This document shows positions 1 to 8,097 of a DNA stretch of 64,000 nt, one piece after another. The first letter of the stretch is position 1. The number at the start of each line of letters is the position of its first letter. The notes below the pieces were generated by a model. It was not told the DNA's origin. It did no database searches and saw only the letters and a list, made by a program, of their open reading frames with translations. The stretch is from Streptomyces sp. SID8352. GTDB lineage: Bacteria; Actinomycetota; Actinomycetes; Streptomycetales; Streptomycetaceae. Both the position numbers and the translations under genes were made by a program. The stretch is taken from NCBI RefSeq assembly GCF_009862265.1, contig NZ_WWGX01000089.1, positions 1 through 64,000 on the forward strand, written 5' to 3'.

Positions 1-995
1 AGAAAGTGTTGGGTAAGTGATCGACTGCGTTCTGTGATGTGCTGGTGGTGATCTTTGCGGTCGGGGTTTCCGTGAAGATCACCACCATGTGTGTCTGTTC
101 GTGCAAGCCGTCCTATGACTCGTCGTTGACGGATGCTCAGTGGGCGGTGATCGAGCCACTGCTGCCGGTGCGGGATCCGCGCCGGGGTGGCCGGCCGTTG
201 AAGTTCCCGCGCCGTCTGGTCGTGGACACGGTGTTGTATGTGCTGGTCAGCGGGTGTGCCTGGAGGCTGGTGCCGCACGACCTCGCTCCGTGGGACGTGG
301 CCTACCGCTGGTTTCGGGCCTGGACTGCGGACGGCACGTGGGACCGGGTCCACGACGCGCTTCGCGACCGGGTCAGGAGCGCGGACGGGCGGGATCCGCA
401 GCCGTCGGCGGCGGTGCTCGACTCGCAGTCGGCCCGCAGTCACCAGGGCGGTCAGGCGATCGGCTACGACGCGGGCAAACGCGTGCGGGGCCGCAAGCGG
501 CACCTGCTCGTGGACACCTGCGGGCTCGTGCTGCGGGCGGTCGCGCACTCGGCTTCCGTGCAGGACCGGGCGGGCGCGAAGTTGGTCCTCGGCGGCATCC
601 GGGAGCTGTTCCCGCAGGTCGGACTGGTCTGGACCGACGGCGGCTACATCAACGTCGTGGACGCCTCGCTCGTCGGCTGGGCTGCCGAACACGAGAACCT
701 CGAGATCGTCCCCGTGCCGCGCAACGCGGATGTGAAAGGCTTCCAGGCGCTGCCCCGCAGGTGGGTGGTCGAACGGACATTCTCCTGGCTGGGACGGTGC
801 AGACGGTTGGCACGGGACTACGAGCGCAAGACCGCGCACGCCGAAGCGATGATCAAGGTGGCCATGATCCGGCTCATGGCCGCCCGACTGGCCAGCGAGG
901 ACATCGAACCGCGCGGTCCCATCGAAACCGAAGCAGCCCGCCGCCTCGCCGACGACCTTAAATACGAGTAATCGCCCAGTTACCCAACACTTTCT
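1..995 (+). mobile_element. IS5-family insertion sequence, apparently complete
   Basis: A 16-bp perfect terminal inverted repeat is visible: AGAAAGTGTTGGGTAA at 1-16 and its reverse complement at 980-995. Between the repeats lies one full-length DDE transposase. About 1 kb with a single ORF is normal for this family. The left end coincides with the window edge, so the left copy of any target duplication cannot be seen. On the right the element abuts the reading frame of a VOC-family protein, so it has inserted inside that gene. Confidence 0.88.
87..971 (+). CDS. IS5-family DDE transposase
   Basis: This 294-residue transposase would catalyse cut-and-paste movement of the element. The N-terminal part (SSLTDAQWAVIEPLLP) is the DUF4096-like domain common in actinobacterial IS5 transposases. 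The catalytic acid residues lie in DSQSARS (first Asp), TDGGY (second Asp) and VVERTFSWLGR, which carries the Glu of the Y/R-(2)-R-(3)-E-type motif. The ATG at 87 is preferred over an upstream in-frame start at 39, because homologous proteins begin just before the conserved SSLTDAQW block. The frame is intact, unlike the two-frame transposases of some IS5 subgroups, so the element may be active. Confidence 0.9.
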   Translation: MCVCSCKPSYDSSLTDAQWAVIEPLLPVRDPRRGGRPLKFPRRLVVDTVLYVLVSGCAWRLVPHDLAPWDVAYRWFRAWTADGTWDRVHDALRDRVRSADGRDPQPSAAVLDSQSARSHQGGQAIGYDAGKRVRGRKRHLLVDTCGLVLRAVAHSASVQDRAGAKLVLGGIRELFPQVGLVWTDGGYINVVDASLVGWAAEHENLEIVPVPRNADVKGFQALPRRWVVERTFSWLGRCRRLARDYERKTAHAEAMIKVAMIRLMAARLASEDIEPRGPIETEAARRLADDLKYE

Positions 996-1395
996 GAGGG
1001 ACACCTCGTACGGCATGCGGCAGTTCCTCGTGACCGACCCGGGCGGCAACTGCCTCCGCATAGGCGAGCGGACGAGCCGGGACCAGCACCACCGGCCCGC
1101 TCCCGGCGAGCCCGTTTCCCGTGCCCTGCATCACGCGTCCCTGCTCGCGGACTCGAAGGAGGACCCGGAGAGCGCCGCGAGGGTCCTCGACCGGATACTC
1201 GGCGCCGCGGACGAGCGGCCCACACCGGCGCAGTCGCTCCGCCTCCTCGTGCTGCGCGCGGACGTCGCCGGACGCCTCGGCGACGAGGAGACCGCGAGGT
1301 CCGCGCTGGCCCGGGCCGCCGCGATCCGTCTCACCGGCCAGGAGCGAGAGTCCGCCCGGGACGATCTGGAGCGCCTTGCCGAGCTGAAGGACTGA
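996..1395 (+). pseudogene. VOC (glyoxalase/bleomycin-resistance-like) gene, 3' fragment cut by the IS5 element
   Basis: Directly after the IS right end the frame reads LRDTSYGMRQFLVTDPGGNC. This is the last beta-strand signature of VOC-superfamily proteins (YG.R.F...DP.GN). It is followed by a roughly 90-residue alpha-helical tail (HHASLLADSKEDPESAARVL and onwards) of the kind attached to some Streptomyces VOC proteins. The reading frame runs back into the IS with no start codon or RBS of its own. The ATG at 1015 lies inside the conserved strand and is not a true start. The N-terminal half should lie to the left of the window if nothing was deleted. Confidence 0.75.
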
Positions 1396-1653
1396 GACGG
1401 TGTCGAACCGTCTGCCGCACGGACTTCTCGGGGCACCGGGCGGCGTCGGTCCGCGCACCCGGGTCGTCCCGGACCTCAGCGTCGGTGCGGGCCACGGCAC
1501 TGTCCGGCGGGCGTGCGACGAACTCCGGGAGGCCGCGGTCGAGTCGTCGGGCGCTCCGGTCGTCGGCCGACGGCGGTCCGTCTTCCCGGCCCGGGGCGGC
1601 GCCCGCCCGGTCGGCGGGCCGCACCCCGGTTCCCGGACGCCGGACGCGTTGCG

Positions 1654-1684
1654 CCGGGCCGCCCGCGCGGCGGCGGGCGCCCGG
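1654..1684. terminator. GC-rich hairpin between convergent genes
   Basis: The arms CCGGGCCGCCCG (1654-1665) and CGGGCGCCCGG (1674-1684) pair with a single bulged base and an 8-nt loop. The hairpin lies two bases from the stop codon of the beta-propeller gene and downstream of the VOC remnant. It has no T-run, as is usual for Streptomyces terminators. Confidence 0.5.
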
Positions 1685-1686
1685 GG

Positions 1687-3168
1687 TCACCAGGGGAGCA
1701 CGCGGCGCACGAACACGTCGTAGTGCCCGTTGGTGTCCCCCGGGTACCCGAACGCGTCGTCCGACCCCGCGACGACAAGCGCGGTGCCGTGGCGGTCCAC
1801 ACCCGTGACGGCGCCCACCTCGTCCGGCGCGTCCCCGAGGTCGAAGACCATTCCGGTGCGTCCGGTGCGCAGGTCGTGACGGAAGAGGTCGGGGCGCCCG
1901 TCGGTGTCACCGGGCACCAGATTGTCCGACGAGGAGGTGAAGTAGACCCAGCGGCCGTCGCCGCTGGTGATGATCCTCGTGTCCTGGCCGTTGCCGTCCC
2001 CGCCGTCGGCGGTCAGGCCCACCTTGGTGGTCTTCCCGGACCGCAGGTCGTGGACGTAGGCGACGTAGCGGTGGCGCAGCAGACCCCCGGAAGGTGTGCC
2101 GGGCCGCTCGTCGATCTCCCAGCCGATGAACGCGACGTGCCGCCCGTCCGGGGCGATGCGGCCGCCGGTGGCGCCGAGTTGTCCTTTTGGCCCCCTGCTG
2201 CCGCTCCGGACCCGGCCGGTGCTCTGGTCGAAGACCCAGAGCGGGTAGAGGGTGGGCTTCCGGATGGAGGGGTCGGTGCCGGTGCCCGCGTCGGATCCGT
2301 CGGTCCGCGGTTCCGGCGTCCGCGCGGTCTCCTCGGGCTCCTCCGTGTCGTCCCACGGGTCGTCCGTCGGGAGGCTGCTGGTCCGGGCGGTGAAGGCGAC
2401 GCGCTGCCCGTCGTCGCTGATGGTGGCCGCCCGGGACGGGTGGACGGGGACCGCGCCCTTGTTGGTGATGCTGGCCAGCCGGGTGGTGCCGGTCCTGCGG
2501 TCCAGGACGAAGACGTTCTGGTGCCCCCGCTGCCCGCCGGGAAGGTCCAGCCTGCGGGTGGAGGAGAAGGCGATGTACCGGCCGTCGCCGCTGATCGCCG
2601 GGTCGAACCCACCGCCGTCCGGACCGGAGGTGGCCCGTACGGTACGGCCGGTGACCCGGTCGAAGACGAAGACGTCTCTGCGGGTGTCGGTGTCGTCGTC
2701 CACCAGGCCGGGCTCGGCCGAGTCGAAGGCGACGTAGCGTCCGTCGGCGCTCAGCGAGGCGCCGCCGAGCCCCTTGGCGGTGAGCTGCCGGCCGTGATCG
2801 CCCACGGTGACCCGCTGGACGCGCCCGGTCCAGGTGTCCCGCACGAAGGCGTCCTCGATGCCGTTGGTGTCCCCGGGCACCAGATCGTCCGCCGCCGAGG
2901 AGAAGAGCACGTACCGCCCGTCCCGGCTCACGCCGCCGCCCAGCGCCGGGGCGTCGAGCTGGCTGCCGCCCGGCCCGTAGGACACCCGCTGGGTGATCCC
3001 CGGCACCGTTCGCACGGACCCACCCGGATCGGCCGCCGCGGGCAGGACGGTCCCGGCACCCAGCAGGAGCGCCGCCGCCAACACCCCGCCGCCGCGCACC
3101 GCCCGCCGGACCGGTGACCCCCCGCCGGCCGCCTTCCCGCCCGTCCTCCGCGTCCCCCCACCGGCCAT
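1687..3168 (-). CDS. Secreted TolB/PD40-type beta-propeller protein
   Basis: This 493-residue protein is probably exported and folds as a beta-propeller. The start at 3168 is chosen for its strong RBS (GGGGAGGA) and because it places a signal peptide at the N-terminus: basic RRAVRG, hydrophobic VLAAALLLGAG, then a probable cleavage after PAAA. The mature part repeats the WD40-like unit S.DGRY(V/I)(A/L)F.S, followed by D.FV.D..TGR, at least five times. This pattern is typical of PD40/TolB-like blades. Several blades carry DLVPGDTNG, a possible calcium loop. No enzymatic motif is visible. It is transcribed alone, opposite the truncated VOC gene. The ligand is unknown. Confidence 0.8.
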   Translation of the reverse strand: MAGGGTRRTGGKAAGGGSPVRRAVRGGGVLAAALLLGAGTVLPAAADPGGSVRTVPGITQRVSYGPGGSQLDAPALGGGVSRDGRYVLFSSAADDLVPGDTNGIEDAFVRDTWTGRVQRVTVGDHGRQLTAKGLGGASLSADGRYVAFDSAEPGLVDDDTDTRRDVFVFDRVTGRTVRATSGPDGGGFDPAISGDGRYIAFSSTRRLDLPGGQRGHQNVFVLDRRTGTTRLASITNKGAVPVHPSRAATISDDGQRVAFTARTSSLPTDDPWDDTEEPEETARTPEPRTDGSDAGTGTDPSIRKPTLYPLWVFDQSTGRVRSGSRGPKGQLGATGGRIAPDGRHVAFIGWEIDERPGTPSGGLLRHRYVAYVHDLRSGKTTKVGLTADGGDGNGQDTRIITSGDGRWVYFTSSSDNLVPGDTDGRPDLFRHDLRTGRTGMVFDLGDAPDEVGAVTGVDRHGTALVVAGSDDAFGYPGDTNGHYDVFVRRVLPW

Positions 3169-3511
3169 GGCCAGTCCTCCCCTTGGTCCGCTTGGTCCGC
3201 CCCGACACGCGCCGTCGCGGCCCGCCCGGATCGGACGCCCGCCGCGCGCAGCAGAGCAAACCGCCCCGCCGCTCGTCCCGTCAACGGCTCCCGGGCGGGC
3301 AGGGACGACAACGCGCCACGGGGAGGCCCGGCCTCCGCTCCGTGCCCGGCGGCCCCGTCCCGCACCCGCCGGGACGCCTCCGGCCACCGGCCGGGCGCGG
3401 GCCCGGGACCTCGCCGGACGCCCGGGCCGCCGGGCGGCACGGCCGCGTTCTCCGGCGGCCCCCGGGGGTCCACTGGGCCGCGTCGCTGACCGGAGCGGCC
3501 GGACCCGCCGT
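3169..3511. other. Intergenic region between beta-propeller and alcohol dehydrogenase genes
   Basis: These 343 bases should hold the promoter of the beta-propeller gene and the 3' end of the dehydrogenase transcript. A short tandem repeat (CTTGGTCCG twice, near 3183-3200) lies just upstream of the beta-propeller RBS. Long ORFs crossing here are GC-bias shadows without an RBS. I see no gene. Confidence 0.4.
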
Positions 3512-4702
3512 CTACGGCTTCATCAGCACCTTGACCGCGCCGTCCCGCTTCTTCTGGAACATCTCGTAGGCACCCGGCGCGTCGGCGAGCGGCACCCGGT
3601 GGGTGGCGAAGTCGTCGACGCCGAGGGGGTCCTCGTCCGTGAGGTACGGGAGGATCTCGTCGCTCCAGCGGCGCACGTTGGCCTGGCCCATGCGCAGTTG
3701 GACCTGCTTGTCGAACAGGGTGAGCAGGGGCATCGGGTCGGCCGCGCCCCCGTAGACGCCGGAGAGGGAGATCGTGCCACCGCGCCGCACCAGTTCGACG
3801 GCCGTGTACAGGGCGGCGAGCCGGTCGACGCCGAAGCGCTCGGTCAGCGGGGCGCCGAGCGAGCGGGGCAGGACGCCCACGGCCTGCTGCGCCAGCCTGG
3901 CGGCGGCTCCCCCGTGCGCCTCCGTGCCGACCGCGTCGATGACGGCGTCGGGGCCGCGCCCCCCGGTCTCGTCCTGGAGAGCCGCGACCAGGTCCTTCTG
4001 CTTGTCGAAGGCGCGCAGGTCGTAGGTCTCCACGCCGCGGGCGCGGGCCCGTTCGAGGCGTTCCGGGACGAGGTCCACGCCGAACACCCGTCCGGCGCCC
4101 TGGGCGAGGGCGATCCGGCAGGCCATGTCACCGATGGGACCGAGGCCGAGGACGGCGAGGGTGCCGCCCCGGGGAACGTCGGCGTAGCGGACGGCCTGCC
4201 AGGCGGTGGGCAGGACGTCGGAGAGGTAGACGAAGCGGTCGTCGGCCGGTCCGTGGTCCACCTTGATCGGCCCGAACTGGGCCTGCGGCACCCGCAGGTA
4301 CTCGGCCTGGCCCCCGGGAACGGCACCGTACAGGCGGGTGTAGCCGAAGAGCTGGGCACCCATGCCCTCGGCGGTGACCTGGGTGGTCTCGCACTGGGTG
4401 GGCAAGCCGGTGCCGCACATGTGGCAGTGGCCGCACGCGATCTGGAAGGGCACCACCACCCGGTCACCGGGAGCGATGTGGGTGACCTCGGGCCCGACCT
4501 CCTCCACGATGCCCATGGGCTCGTGGCCGAGGATGTCGCCGGGGGTCATGAACGGCGTGAGCACCTCGTAGAGGTGCAGGTCGGAGCCGCACAGTCCGCT
4601 GCTGGTGACGCGGATGACCGCGTCCGTGGGCTCCCGGATCACCGGATCGGGCGCGTCCTCCACCCTGACGTCCCGCTTTCCGTGCCACACCACTGCCTTC
4701 AT
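3512..4702 (-). CDS. Zinc-dependent alcohol dehydrogenase (glutathione-independent formaldehyde dehydrogenase-like MDR)
   Basis: This 396-residue medium-chain dehydrogenase would oxidise an alcohol or aldehyde adduct with NAD(P)+. The catalytic zinc ligands are visible as Cys38 (GLCGSD) and His60-Glu61 (LGHEPMG). The structural zinc site is the four-cysteine loop C90, C93, C96, C104. The Rossmann motif GLGPIG lies near residue 195. The long insertion around PQAQFGPIKVDHG and the FDKQ..LRMGQANVRRW segment resemble the formaldehyde-dehydrogenase-like branch. The start at 4702 has GAGGA upstream and gives the canonical MKAVVWHGKRDVRVE beginning. It is monocistronic. The true substrate cannot be read from sequence. 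Confidence 0.88.
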   Translation of the reverse strand: MKAVVWHGKRDVRVEDAPDPVIREPTDAVIRVTSSGLCGSDLHLYEVLTPFMTPGDILGHEPMGIVEEVGPEVTHIAPGDRVVVPFQIACGHCHMCGTGLPTQCETTQVTAEGMGAQLFGYTRLYGAVPGGQAEYLRVPQAQFGPIKVDHGPADDRFVYLSDVLPTAWQAVRYADVPRGGTLAVLGLGPIGDMACRIALAQGAGRVFGVDLVPERLERARARGVETYDLRAFDKQKDLVAALQDETGGRGPDAVIDAVGTEAHGGAAARLAQQAVGVLPRSLGAPLTERFGVDRLAALYTAVELVRRGGTISLSGVYGGAADPMPLLTLFDKQVQLRMGQANVRRWSDEILPYLTDEDPLGVDDFATHRVPLADAPGAYEMFQKKRDGAVKVLMKP

Positions 4703-5020
4703 CGTCCTCGCGCTCCCTGTGTCACTCCGCGTTCCGTCCGCGGCCGGTCCTGCGTGTGTGCCGCGCCCGGGTACCCGGGGCGGAACACGGCGAACCGGCC
4801 GGGGGCTTCCGCCCGTGCCGGGAGTGCGCCGGACGGCCGGGTCCTGATGCGGGCGGATCCGGTCGGGCACGGGCGGGCGCACGACGGGCGCCGCCCGCCC
4901 GCCCCGTCCGGGAGGCGGGTTTGCCGACGGACGGCCCGAGCACTCGTGGTACGGCCGGGCGGACGGCGGGGACCGTGTGCCGTCGGCGGTCCGGTCGCCG
5001 ACTCACGGAAGGGAAGAGCC
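4703..5020. other. Divergent intergenic region with a perfect palindrome
   Basis: This region of 318 bases separates the dehydrogenase (minus) from the small basic protein gene (plus). A 14-bp perfect palindrome, CCCGGGTACCCGGG, sits at 4766-4779, about 65 bp upstream of the dehydrogenase start, and could be an operator. No convincing promoter hexamers were found. Confidence 0.35.
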
Positions 5021-5347
5021 ATGCCCGCAGGATCCAGCCGCAAGCGTGAACGCCAGTACGAGCACATCAAGGAGGGGGCCGAGAAGCGCGGCACCTCCGA
5101 GAAGCGGGCGAAGGAGATCGCCGCCCGCACCGTCAACAAGGAACGGGCCCGCGCGGGTGAGTCCAGGACGGCGAGCAGGACGTCCCTCCGCGACCCCAAG
5201 TCCGCGTCCCGGCGGGGCGGGCAGCGTTCGCACAGCGGGCCGGGCGGTCCGACCAGGGACCAGCTCTACGAAGAGGCCCGGAAGAAGAACATCGAGGGCC
5301 GCTCGTCGATGAACAAGCAGCAGCTCAGCAGGGCCCTGGGCCGCTGA
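5021..5347 (+). CDS. Small basic protein with C-terminal Rho-N/SAP-like motif
   Basis: This is a 108-residue, Lys/Arg-rich protein. The ATG at 5021 follows a good RBS (GGAAGGGAAGAG). The first half is a charged helix (KRERQYEHIKEGAEKRGTSE) and the middle is a basic linker. The last 35 residues (TRDQLYEEARKKNIEGRSSM then NKQQLSRALG) match the short helix-extended-helix fold of Rho-N-terminal/SAP-like domains, which bind nucleic acid. Such Streptomyces proteins are often labelled plasmid-stabilisation proteins, but nothing here shows that role. Likely a nucleic-acid-binding protein of unknown function. Confidence 0.7.
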   Translation: MPAGSSRKRERQYEHIKEGAEKRGTSEKRAKEIAARTVNKERARAGESRTASRTSLRDPKSASRRGGQRSHSGPGGPTRDQLYEEARKKNIEGRSSMNKQQLSRALGR

Positions 5348-5510
5348 GCCCGGCCCGTGGGCGCTCCAGGGCCCGGCGCGGCGTGCCCGGGCCGCCCGTC
5401 ATCGGCGCCGCGAGTCATGGGGTCGGCCCGCGCACCCGCGGCGTGCCCGGCCCACGACCGACCCCCGGCGGTGGACGGAGAGGTGACCGCATCCGCCTCC
5501 GAGAAGGCGC

Positions 5511-6404
5511 TCACGGCCGACGGGGGGCCCGGTGGGAGCCCGCCCGCTCGTCCGCCCTGCCGCCCGCGCCGAGGGGGCCGGTGGGAGCGGAGGCGCCCTC
5601 GGCCTCCAGCCGGGGCACCTCCCGGCGGGAGAGACGCAGGACCACGGGGGGCAGTGCCGCTCGCGCCAGATGGGCCAGGTACAGCCAGGGGGGCAGGAAG
5701 ACCGCCCCCCGGCGGCGCTCCACGGCCCGCACCAGCCGTTCGGCGGCCGTGTCCGCCGGGAAGGTGCGCCGGGCGGGGGGCGGCATGTGGGCGCGCAGTT
5801 CGCTCAGGACGGGGTAGCGGTCGGCGTCGCGGATCATGTCGGTGTCGATCCAGTTGAGGTAGGCGATCCCCACGGCGACACCGCGGTGGGCGGTCTCGGC
5901 GCGCAGGGAGTGGGCGAAGGCCTCGACGCCGGCCTTGGAGGCGCAGTAGGCGCTCATCAGCGGGGCCGCGCCGAGCGAGGCGGACGACGCGATCTGGAGG
6001 TAGTACCCGGCCGTGGCCAGCAGGTCCGGCAGGAAGGCCCGGGCCGTCTGGGCGCTGCCGGTGAGGTTCACGTCGATCAGGCGGCGCCATTCGCCGGGGT
6101 CCGAGGTGGCGAACGCGCCTCCGTGCGCGATGCCGGCGTTGGCGATCACGACCGAGGCCGGTCCGAACCGGGCGCGCACCGCGCGGGCCGCGTCCGCCAG
6201 CCCCGCCGGATCGGTGACGTCGGTCTCCAGGGCCAGCGCCGGGCCCGGGAGATCGGCCGCCAGCGCGGCCAGCCGTCCGGGCTCATGGCCGAGCAGGGCG
6301 AGCCGGGCGCCCCGGTCGGCGCACGCACGGGCCAGCGCGGCGCCCAGTCCTCTGGCGGCGCCGGTCACGACGACGGTCCGGTCACGCAGGGGGCTGTCGG
6401 TCAT
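5511..6404 (-). CDS. Short-chain dehydrogenase/reductase (SDR)
   Basis: This 297-residue classical SDR is an NAD(P)-dependent oxidoreductase. It shows the cofactor motif TGAARGLG (residues 13-20), the NAG motif (IANAGIAHGG), the catalytic Ser in IASSASLG and the YCASK pair of Tyr and Lys. The start at 6404 has GAGGAG at good distance and the usual MTDSPLRDRTVVVTGA opening. The C-terminal 60 residues (PPWLYLAHLARAALPPVVLR, then an Ala/Gly/Arg tail) resemble the membrane-proximal helix of SDRs found beside flavin oxidoreductases. It lies 121 bp downstream of the truncated FAD oxidoreductase on the same strand. The substrate is unknown. Confidence 0.85.
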   Translation of the reverse strand: MTDSPLRDRTVVVTGAARGLGAALARACADRGARLALLGHEPGRLAALAADLPGPALALETDVTDPAGLADAARAVRARFGPASVVIANAGIAHGGAFATSDPGEWRRLIDVNLTGSAQTARAFLPDLLATAGYYLQIASSASLGAAPLMSAYCASKAGVEAFAHSLRAETAHRGVAVGIAYLNWIDTDMIRDADRYPVLSELRAHMPPPARRTFPADTAAERLVRAVERRRGAVFLPPWLYLAHLARAALPPVVLRLSRREVPRLEAEGASAPTGPLGAGGRADERAGSHRAPRRP

Positions 6405-6525
6405 GGGTGGCTCCTCGGAGACGGGGGTGCGGCACGGTGGTCGCCCGGCGGGGAACCGGCCGGGAGTTCGGCCCGGTGCGGGCACGGGCGCCGGGGCGGA
6501 GCGTCGGTGGCCCGGTCCCGGAGGG

Positions 6526-7587
6526 TCATCGCCGGTACCCGGTGCGATCGCGCCGGGTGAGGGCCCGCTGCAGCGGGGCGAGCCCGGGCAGCCGCCGCCG
6601 GCGCAGCGCGGCGTGCGCGGCGTTGGCCCCCGGAGCCCCGTGCACACCGCCTCCGGGGTGGGCGCCGGCGGAGGCGAGGAAGAGGCCGTCCACCGGGGTC
6701 TCGGCCCGCCCGGAGCCCGGCACGGGCCGGAGGACCAGCTGCTGGTGCACGGCGGCGGTCCCGCCGTTGACGGCGCCTGCGCGCAGGTTGGCGTCCAGGG
6801 ACTCCAGGGTCGGCGGGGCGAGGACACGCCGGGCCCGGATCAGGGCGCGGAAGCCGGGCGCGAAGCGTTCCACCTGCCGTTCCAGCCGGTCCGCCATGAT
6901 CTCCCGCTCCCCCGCGTCCCAGGCCCCGGTGAGGTGCTCCTCCCCCGCGTCACCCCGCACCCGGTGCGGAACATGGGTGTACGCCCAGGCGGACTCGGTG
7001 CCGCGCGGCGAGCGTGTGGGGTCGGCGGTGGTCATCTGGCCGAACAGGGCGAAGGGCCGGTCGGGCACGCGGCCCATGGCGAGCTGTGCGGCGAAGCGGG
7101 TCAGCTCGTCGAGGCCGTCCGCCAGGTGCACGGTGCCTGCGTCCGCCGCCTCGGCGGACCGCCAGGGCACGGGGCCGTCGAGCGCCCAGTCGACCTTGAA
7201 GGTCGCGAAGTCCCACTGGAAGCGGCGCAGATCGGCGAGGACCTGTCCGGGCAGGTGCGCGGGGTCGAGGAGCCGCCCGTACAGGGCGGGGACCGACACG
7301 TCCGCGAGGACGGCCCGCCGGGCGGCGACGGCCCCGCCCCCGGCGGTGCGCACCCCGACGGCGCGCCCGCCGCGGACCACGATCTCCTCGACCCGCCGTC
7401 CGCAGCGCAGGCTGCCGCCCCGGGCCCGCAGGCGGCCGGCCAGGGCGTCGGTCAGGGCCCCGGAGCCGCCGGACGGGACGGGGAAGCCGTAGGTCTGGCC
7501 GAGCATGGACATCAGCCAGCCGAACCCGCCGCTGCCGGCCGCCTCCGGGGCGAGGTCGGCGTGCAGGGCGTTGCCCGCGAGGAGCAT
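6526..7587 (-). pseudogene. 5'-truncated NAD(P)/FAD-dependent oxidoreductase (phytoene-desaturase-like)
   Basis: The 353 residues correspond to the C-terminal two thirds of a phytoene-dehydrogenase-like flavoprotein. The beginning (GNALHADLAPEAAGSGGF) is normally internal, near residue 180-200 of about 520. The end keeps the FAD-binding signature GLFLASAGAHPGGGVHGAPG. The N-terminal dinucleotide-binding GxGxxG domain is missing. The DNA where it should lie is the gvpK coding sequence, which stops one base upstream of the apparent ATG at 7587. The fragment is therefore probably non-functional, created at the gas-vesicle cluster junction. Translation by coupling to gvpK is possible but would give a protein without its FAD cradle. 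Confidence 0.7.
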
Positions 7588-7588
7588 G

Positions 7589-7870
7589 TCAGTCGCGCGG
7601 CAGCAGGGTGCCGAGCGGGCCGAGGTCGAGGTTGAGGTCCTCGGGGCGCACGCCGTGCTGCTCGCACAGCTCGGTCATCCGCTCGTCGAGCAGCAGGAGG
7701 GTCGTACCGATCTCCTCGACCTGCTGGTCGGTGAGGTCTCCCCGGTCGATGCGGCGGAGGGCCTGGCGCTCCATGAGCTGGCGCAGGAGTTCCACGACGG
7801 TCAGGACGAGGGCGACCAGATCGCGGCCCAGCTCGTCCCGGTTCACGTCGACCCGGGAGGGCGCCGTCAC
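7589..7870 (-). CDS. gvpK: Gas vesicle protein GvpK
   Basis: A 93-residue GvpK, a minor protein needed for gas-vesicle assembly. The conserved core LVLTVVELLRQLMERQALRR is followed by IDRGDLTDQQVEEIGTTLLL, the hallmark of the family. The GTG start at 7870 overlaps the gvpS stop in a GTGA motif, implying translational coupling. It is the last intact gene of the operon. GvpK proteins are often somewhat longer N-terminally; the short version is normal for actinobacteria. Confidence 0.9.
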   Translation of the reverse strand: MTAPSRVDVNRDELGRDLVALVLTVVELLRQLMERQALRRIDRGDLTDQQVEEIGTTLLLLDERMTELCEQHGVRPEDLNLDLGPLGTLLPRD

Positions 7871-8094
7871 AGCGGGCCCCCGTCCGCCCACGGCGCGGGG
7901 ATCCGCTCGCTGACCGAGGACAGCAGCGCGTGGAGCGAGAGCCGGACGAGGGGGACGTCCGCGATGGCGATCACCAGGTCCCCGCTGACCACCACCCCGG
8001 TGGACAGGACCCGGTCGAGCAGGTCGACCAGCGGCACCCCCACGGGGCCCTCCAGGGGCTCGGGGCCGTCCCAGGGAACGATCTCGTGGAACAC
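7867..8094 (-). CDS. gvpS: Gas vesicle protein GvpS (GvpA/J superfamily)
   Basis: This 75-residue protein carries the GvpA-type fold: VPLVDLLDRVLSTGVVVSGD then LVIAIADVPLVRLSLHALL. This is the same helix-strand-strand-helix pattern as in GvpA and GvpJ. It lacks the LVGIEIL core of the main shell protein, so it is a minor GvpA paralogue; in Streptomyces gvp clusters this position is called gvpS. It starts with GTG, three bases after the gvpL stop, and its own stop overlaps gvpK. Confidence 0.85.
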   Translation of the reverse strand: MFHEIVPWDGPEPLEGPVGVPLVDLLDRVLSTGVVVSGDLVIAIADVPLVRLSLHALLSSVSERIPAPWADGGPL

Positions 8095-8097
8095 CCG

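Noticed and set aside
2993..5347. A 784-codon plus-strand frame ending in the small Rho-N-like protein
   Set aside because: Only the last 108 codons look real, with their own ATG and RBS. The rest is antisense to the beta-propeller and alcohol dehydrogenase genes.
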